64,000 bases of DNA, taken from positions 2,303,249-2,367,248 of the forward strand of contig JAVGVS010000013.1 in assembly GCA_032718565.1 (NCBI GenBank), in the 5' to 3' direction. The notes below the pieces were generated by a model. That model did no database searches. It was not told the origin of the DNA and saw only the letters and a list, made by a program, of their open reading frames with translations. The translations under genes were made by a program, and so were the position numbers. This DNA comes from Distichodus sexfasciatus. Taxonomy: Eukaryota; Chordata; Actinopteri; Characiformes; Distichodontidae. Position 1 is the stretch's first letter; every line of letters begins with the position of its first letter. Shown piece after piece: positions 61,065 to 64,000 of this stretch.

Positions 61065-63228
61065 GGCTAAGCAAAGATCTACAAAAAAGGAGATGGCGCC
61101 GAGCCCCATTCTATAAATAGCAGCCTAATTCATAGCTTACTTTGGCAAATGTCTCTCCCACACGCATCTCTTAGACAAGGCTTTGTTGTTCTCAGCCTCT
61201 GCCCTGCAGCCAGATCAATGGAAATGTGCCATCTATCTTTCTTATCAGCGTTCCAGCATCTCTCTTTCCCGTTCGGTACAGGCTCAGATAGACTTAGCCA
61301 GGAACTTATTCATCACAGCTGAGAGACTTGTATTAGTTTTAATCTAGTCACATGACAATGAGGTGATGAATAGTCTCATTAAGGTATGTTGTTTTCTTTT
61401 AGAAGAGTTGTCAAAATGCGCTTTTTGCTTTTTAGGGCCTAAATGTTACTGCACGATTTGGACTCTAGAGCTTGGTGGAAAGAATTTGCTGGTCCCAGAG
61501 GGGAAAAATGAATATTAAAAAAATTGGGTGATGAATGTTTTCATTAAGGTGTTGTTTTCTCCAACCACCGATGTGTGGGATATGTGTGTGTCAGCATGTG
61601 TATGATAAGCATTCTTCACGTTTTTGGACTTAAATGTCAACGCCTGATGTTTTGATTGTTGGTGGGGACATTTTGCTGGTCCTAAGAAGGGAAACCCCCA
61701 TGAGGATTTATTTTAAAATATGATTAATAGTTTAATTATTGTTTTCTCTAGGCATATATGTGTGTGTGTGTGTTCATTTGTGCGTGACATTTTTGCGGCC
61801 TATATGTTACTGCATGACATCGCATATTGGTAGGGACTTTTTGCTGGTCCCAAGGAGGATGATTTTCTTCTTGTTCTATGCATTTGTTCTGACTTCATTT
61901 TTTGGATGTTGTTAGTGGTCTTTTGTTCATTCTCTTTGTTCAAAAATTAACTTGCTTTTGTTTTAAAAATGAAAAGAGTCAAATGATTTTCTTCTGCTGC
62001 CTCTGTATGTGTCTATGTGTGTCTGTGTGTGTGTTTGTCAGGGAGTGAGTGGGAGTGAAAGGGATCTATTGTTGGCCCTCAGGGTCAGAGCTCATTGGAC
62101 AGATTAGTATTCCTGTCTCTTAGAGACTAGCCTTTTCCTCAGAGAAAACACTCCCTGGGCAAGGACGGTGTGCAGAGCAAAGCCATGAGTGCTTATTACT
62201 GTAAAGAAAGGGACTGAAATAGATATTCACACATAAAACACACCCGAAATCCACCATTCCTACCCTATTAGTAACACTTGGTTGCTGACATTACTTAAAA
62301 AAACAAGTACATGCTGCTGATAGCCTTCAAATTTCACTGAGTGTATTCTGCTCTTAAAAAAATGATATATTAGGCTTTAAGTGGTCTCATGGGGACAATG
62401 AATGTATTACGCACAGAACATGTTTTTATTTTAAGTCGATACTTACTTTCAATATCAGCAAATGTAGAAGGTTGTGTCCATTCAGATATCACAGCTGCGT
62501 AGATACTTGTAAAAAGGCCCGCAGCTTTCATGAAAAGTCCCAGAGAAAAAAAATATCATGCCACGCAACAAACAGGAGAATACCTAGAGAAATATCTAAA
62601 ACCCCTGTGGGTGAAAACAACCCACTTAGGAAGTGATTGCTACTTGGAAATCGCCCTAAATTTCTCATAGATGATTCATATTGAGTTTCAGTGGTTTAAG
62701 AGGTCCAAGAAACTAATGGGAAAACAGCTGATGGGGACTTTATAGGTGACTTACGGTGAAAGGGTTTATTAGTTTTCATTCTGTGTTATCCACATGAACG
62801 TTTTAGGGGAGTTCCCTGTTACAAAGAAAGCCCTACCACAAGGGATGGGCGATATGTCCTCAAACAGTATCACGATTAATTGTATTGTCTTGATTGTGAT
62901 TAAAGATTAAAGTATTAACAGAATCGCAACAATAATCTAAATAATCGTCATGGGCAAGATTACGTCAATTAGAGGTTCTGATTGCCCAGGCCAACTTTCC
63001 GCTGTAACTGGCTCACAGTCCCATGTTTGATGTCGTGCAGATTACCAGCGGCTGATGACGGTGGCGGAGAGCATCACGGCCTTGATGTTCCCCTTCCAGT
63101 GGCAGCACGTCTACGTGCCCATCCTTCCCGCCTCGCTGCTGCACTTCCTGGATGCGCCCGTGCCCTACCTCATGGGCTTGCACTCCAACGGCCAGGATGA
63201 CCGCACCAAGCTGGAGCTGCCTCAGGAG
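33597..63228 (+). CDS. dennd5a: DENN domain protein 5A, 5' part (5 exons), continues past right edge
   Basis: Guanine-nucleotide exchange factor for Rab GTPases (Rab39; also a Rab6 partner, former name RAB6IP1) in endosome/Golgi traffic. Exons: 33597-33696, 56434-56505, 57565-57674, 58004-58718, 63041-63228, giving 395 codons, closing at a phase-0 donor. It starts MTTGFSSNSCRFADYFVICG, the beginning of the uDENN domain, then LCQYIQATKFRDG. Exon 3 has RRTFKSKVLAHYPENVEWNP and exon 4 has [40 protein letters not shown] and LPLESYVYNVLYEVPLPP. Exon 5 has ITALMFPFQWQHVYVPILPA, in the cDENN core. Later domains (dDENN, RUN, PLAT) lie beyond the window. Between the uDENN and cDENN parts a Ser/Thr/Pro-rich linker (about 58220-58320) is unlike the human sequence. 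DENND5B is the paralogue; the N terminus and synteny favour DENND5A. Confidence 0.94.
35219..35345 (-). repeat. SINE relic (family 2), reverse
   Basis: tgcttggggacggtaccttg, 'agtacctcagtggttacttt' and 'ctgatcacggggccaactcc' match the reverse of the family 2 head and body. The 3' part is missing. A fuller copy in the same orientation begins 140 bp to the right. Confidence 0.7.
35488..35710 (-). repeat. tRNA-derived SINE (family 2), reverse, near full length
   Basis: Reverse copy from the 3' tail (cattgtgaacacagcacagc) through gcatttgacccattcgtg, 'gcagtgcttggggacgg' and 'cacctcagtggtacctttac' to the head complement. A degraded reverse box B (gggacttgaaccg) and gttacaccaca end it. Confidence 0.8.
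35785..35885 (+). repeat. SINE relic (family 1 head)
   Basis: ggtggtctagtgatatgaca, then a box-B-like gtcaaatcc and 'cttcagcactaccgtcattg', matching the head half of the family 1 copy at 63700. Confidence 0.6.
39258..39452 (-). repeat. tRNA-derived SINE (family 1), reverse
   Basis: Reverse copy: taccattacattttactg, 'agcagatgctcttacgcaga', 'gaagcaacttggggttaagg', a reverse box B (aggattgaaaccc) and the head complement 'cttaaccactaagctac'. Confidence 0.75.
39740..40310. promoter_or_regulatory. Candidate conserved non-coding element
   Basis: A block of non-repetitive sequence of mixed composition inside repeat-rich AT-rich intron. It has closely spaced TAAT/ATTA cores (tgttgatgttaatgaggcct, 'gagtcattaatgcacc', 'attattatcacattatgg', 'agattagcgag') followed by a pyrimidine-rich run with (CCT/TCC)n. 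It resembles vertebrate developmental enhancers. The call rests on composition only. Confidence 0.3.
40753..40786. repeat. A16-G-T17 palindrome
   Basis: An uninterrupted A run immediately followed, after one G, by an equally long T run, bordered by actt/aagt. This is a near-perfect hairpin-forming sequence in dennd5a intron 1. It may be two abutting poly(A) tails of retroelements in opposite orientation. Confidence 0.8.
40935..41215 (+). repeat. SINE (family 1-like) with a nested insertion
   Basis: The head with box B (gagggttcgaatcctgg, about 40987-41003) and the 'gggcccctatgcaaggccct' body are separated by the palindromic element at 41019-41152, which inserted into the SINE. Confidence 0.65.
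41019..41152. mobile_element. Palindromic MITE-like element inside a SINE
   Basis: The left end ggggtgtgtttcccaaaagc and 'atagttgcta' pair with the right end 'tagcaactatgc', 'ttatgggaaacgcagccc'. This makes inverted arms of about 30 bp with few mismatches, plus further internal gttagcaact repeats. It is flanked by a possible short cctgg duplication. No coding capacity. Confidence 0.65.
43075..43165. repeat. Transposon-derived fragment (ATCGG-type)
   Basis: gtagggatgcgacattttca, 'aaaccgatactttgggta', 'ttggccgataacaattactg' and 'atccgataccagtg' have the repeated CCGATA/TATCGG pattern of a common fish DNA-transposon family. A second, shorter scrap is at about 41272-41325 (ttcaaccgatac, ggccgataccgatactg). 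Confidence 0.5.
43474..43680 (+). repeat. tRNA-derived SINE (family 2), near full length
   Basis: Forward copy with a tRNA-like head (ggttgcgtaatggctagtga) and box B cgattcgaatcc (about 43519-43530). The body has 'aaaggaaccactgaggtact', 'gctgttcccaagcactgctc', 'gcccactgctccttcatgg' and 'atgggtcagatgcag', with an AT-rich 3' end. It is the best reference copy for the degraded members listed here. Confidence 0.85.
44043..44095. repeat. (TC)n(AC)n compound microsatellite
   Basis: Long CT run passing directly into a CA run in dennd5a intron 1. Simple repeat. Confidence 0.9.
45580..45686. repeat. (TA)n tract, about 105 bp
   Basis: Almost pure TA with a few TTA interruptions. It lies just left of the tandem array and can form cruciform structures. 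Its length probably varies between individuals. Confidence 0.9.
45850..50560. repeat. Diverged tandem array, about 10 units, ~0.53-kb period
   Basis: A recurring unit was followed with the anchor atcac(g/a)ttga(c/t)ggt, at about 45892, 46261, 46597, 47127, 47840, 48371, 48905, 49394, 49938 and 50457. The spacings are 369, 336, 530, 713 (spanning a truncated copy at about 47640), 531, 534, 489, 544 and 519. A unit carries in order: gtcccgttttatacaggacc, 'tactggagaaatactaaaag', 'ggctgattattggtgatgct', the anchor, 'ggtgcattaatcagccattc', a (TAA)n tract, 'ccactcagaacagcagcctg', 'gcagatgcaaagttcacc' and 'agagagaaagatgaaagatc'. The right units are closely alike; the left ones are more diverged and some are short. 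A last scrap lies at about 51320-51420. No open frame spans a unit. I do not recognise the family. Confidence 0.85.
50690..50870 (+). promoter_or_regulatory. Promoter-like cluster at array edge
   Basis: In one short CpG-richer stretch: a CCAAT box (50727-50731), octamer ATTTGCAT (50745-50752), GC box ccccgccccc (50755-50764), an ETS-like gcggaagtgg (50776-50785) and TATAAA (50854-50859). The order is that of a compact pol II promoter, or of a distal element of a small-RNA gene. No product or transcript can be read from the sequence. Confidence 0.35.
51598..51785 (-). repeat. SINE relic (family 2), reverse
   Basis: gcatttgacccattcgtgac, 'gagcagtgggcagctaac', 'gaacagtgcttgggaatgg' and a degraded head with 'gttacgctaccactg' at the right end. 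Confidence 0.75.
52380..52580 (+). repeat. SINE relic (family 1)
   Basis: Degraded head (agtggtctgagtaactgaag) and a box-B-like region (ggtttggatcc), then 'cccctgagcaagatcttaac' and the 3' tail 'tttgctctggataagaacc', ending in an A run. Confidence 0.6.
53925..54068 (-). repeat. SINE relic (family 2), reverse
   Basis: ctctgcatttgacccatcc, 'gggagcagtacttggggac', 'gaggacctcggtggtacc' and a reverse box B (ggaacttgaaccgcc). Confidence 0.7.
56092..56218. mobile_element. Palindromic MITE-like element
   Basis: The left arm ggctggtttcttgctcatgg, 'attaagcctagtc' pairs with the right arm 'gaactaggcttaat', 'ccttgactgggaaactggcc'. It is a very common fish fold-back repeat with no coding capacity, lying about 215 bp left of dennd5a exon 2. 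Confidence 0.75.
56506..57564. other. dennd5a intron 2
   Basis: About 1 kb of pyrimidine-rich sequence. The 222-codon open frame that spans exon 2 (56220-56888) is an artefact of intron read-through. No repeat or RNA was recognised. Confidence 0.6.
58761..59010. repeat. Fold-back repeat with internal direct repeats
   Basis: Left arm agaacttgtatcaaaggcaa, 'ctggacatctttt'; right arm 'aagaagtccagttgcctta', 'agttcaagatt' is its inverse. The left arm motif recurs inside at about 58897-58921, and a 'ctgaagaagcctgaa' motif repeats several times between. Confidence 0.7.
59085..59230 (+). repeat. 5S-rRNA-derived SINE (SINE3-like)
   Basis: gaagctaagtaggtttggac followed by 'ctggtcagtagctggatggg' and 'agacaggttaacc' matches the 3' half of 5S rRNA, including the internal control region. 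The non-5S body (ggtccagcagggggcgcc) follows. It is not a functional 5S gene: the 5' part is absent. Confidence 0.75.
61025..61064. repeat. (CA)n microsatellite
   Basis: CA run with one interruption (aaacac) in dennd5a intron 4. Confidence 0.9.
61360..61870. repeat. Three-unit tandem repeat, ~175-bp period
   Basis: The phrase gctggtcc recurs at 61488, 61675 and 61843. It is each time preceded by (t)taaatgtyaacgc-like and ttggtggggacattt-like text, and followed by a gaagg/gagggg motif. The start phrase ggtgatgaat recurs at 61362 and 61527. The units are well diverged. Confidence 0.7.
62843..62985. repeat. Interspersed repeat (same family as 17055-18370)
   Basis: gggatgggcgatatgtcctc, 'tatcacgattaattgtattg', 'gcaacaataatctaaataat' and 'catgggcaagattacgtcaa' match the split repeat in ipo7 intron 2 and serve as its uninterrupted reference. 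Confidence 0.55.
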
Positions 63229-64000
63229 GTCTGTCCCATTGCACGAGTCAGAATTTCACGAGTGCAGCCAACGGCAGTGGGCGTTTGCCTTCATTTACGC
63301 TAGGGAAATTATAGAGGAGGTCAAAGGAAAAAAAACGACACACGTGACATAATGAGGCTCATTTGAGCAGGACTGTCCTTTCGTCCTTTTCTGTCAAAAC
63401 AAGGGCGGTCCTTGTGTAAAGTGGCTGTGGATATTGATAAATGTAAACATACGATGAAACAAGATGAAACCCTGCTAATCTAGCGACACAGGTTTTTACA
63501 TTCATGTTCTAATAGAGAAAGGTCAATATCCATCCTGAAGACAATATGATCCTTTTGAAATTGTTTGAATTTTCTAAAAGGTTATCAGTCGGCACATTTT
63601 TCAGTCCCTCATTCTCAGGTCAGACAAATATCTATTTTAAATAATGTAGTTCATCAGTGAAGTCCTTATGAATATTGAGTAAATAGCATACAGTAGGTTG
63701 CAGGTGGTGTAGTGGGTAGTGCTCTTGCCTCTGGACCAAGAGACTGTGGGTTCAAATCCTACCTCCAGCGCTACCATCATGGGTTCCCTGAGCAAGACCC
63801 TTAACCCCAAGTTTCTCTCAGGGGCACTGAAATGAGGAAATATATATATAAAATACATTTTATTTGTAACGCACTTTTCATTTTTCAAATCTCAAAGTGC
63901 TACATTAAAAAACAGCAAAAAATGTCACACTTGCTAAATATAATATCTCAGCAATTGTATGCTTTCCTAAATAAAATAAATATATATATACATACACACA
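63229..64000. other. dennd5a intron 5, left part
   Basis: Begins at the GTCTGT donor and runs out of the window. It contains a family 1 SINE (63700-63842) and, from about 63845, a (TA)n piece plus a repeat scrap (attttatttgtaacgcactt, 'caaatctcaaagtgctacat'). No exon was seen. Confidence 0.6.
63700..63842 (+). repeat. tRNA-derived SINE (family 1), head and body
   Basis: The head ggtggtgtagtgggtagt is A-box like, with 'ctcttgcctctggaccaaga' and box B ggttcaaatcc at 63749-63759. The body is 'gagcaagacccttaacccc'. It is the best-preserved head of this family in the window. It is not a tRNA gene: the cloverleaf is incomplete and the sequence runs on into the SINE body. Confidence 0.8.

Larger units (their letters stand above)
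58719..63040. other. dennd5a intron 4
   Basis: A 4.3-kb intron holding a fold-back repeat (58761-59010), a 5S-rRNA-derived SINE (59085-59230) with another SINE tail near 59600-59645, and a (CA)n tract (61025-61064). It also has a three-unit tandem repeat (61360-61870) and an old repeat at 62843-62985. The non-repetitive stretch 61100-61340 may be conserved. The rest (59650-60900, 61880-62840) shows nothing identifiable. Confidence 0.65.

Noticed and set aside
63700..63842. tRNA gene
   Set aside because: Box A and box B are present, but the acceptor stem does not close and the sequence continues into a SINE body shared by other copies.

Overview
This window is vertebrate nuclear DNA, almost certainly from a ray-finned (teleost) fish. 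Coding sequence sits in short exons with GT-AG introns. The introns carry fish-type SINEs, MITEs and many microsatellites. The repeat set (tRNA-derived SINEs, a 5S-rRNA-derived SINE, and the repeat at 10.6-10.8 kb) looks otophysan (characin, catfish or knifefish), but that is inference from repeat style only.

Four protein genes were rebuilt exon by exon, with every splice phase closing. From left to right: (1) the 3' end of a polycystin-1 family gene, best matched to pkd1l2 (+, 1-3508); (2) ipo7, importin-7, complete in 25 coding exons (-, 23225 down to 5380; 1,039 codons plus stop); (3) tmem41b, complete in 7 coding exons (+, 26868-29883; 278 codons plus stop); (4) dennd5a, first five coding exons (+, 33597-63228, running off the right edge). 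The ipo7/tmem41b/dennd5a trio, with ipo7 divergent from the other two, matches the arrangement on human 11p15.4. The pkd1l2-like gene converging on the ipo7 3' end does not belong to that human neighbourhood.

The rest is mostly intron and repeat. The ipo7 introns hold two near-identical 0.8-kb hAT-type non-autonomous elements, each with a perfect 8-bp target duplication, and a 647-bp TA-flanked TIR element. One hAT copy is nested inside an older repeat that also received a SINE. dennd5a intron 1 is 22.7 kb long. It contains many SINE relics, a likely conserved non-coding block near 39.7-40.3 kb, a long (TA)n tract, and the most unusual structure in the window: a diverged tandem array at about 45.85-50.56 kb. 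Its roughly 0.53-kb units carry recurring inverted repeats, an embedded (TAA)n tract and, in several units, an octamer ATTTGCAT. A compact promoter-like cluster (CCAAT, octamer, GC box, ETS-like site, TATA) lies at its right edge.

The four genes have separate jobs: membrane channel/receptor, nuclear import, ER lipid scrambling/autophagy, and Rab GEF activity in membrane traffic. Nothing suggests a joint pathway; the grouping is ancestral synteny. I found no CRISPR array, intact autonomous transposase, bona fide tRNA or full rRNA gene.
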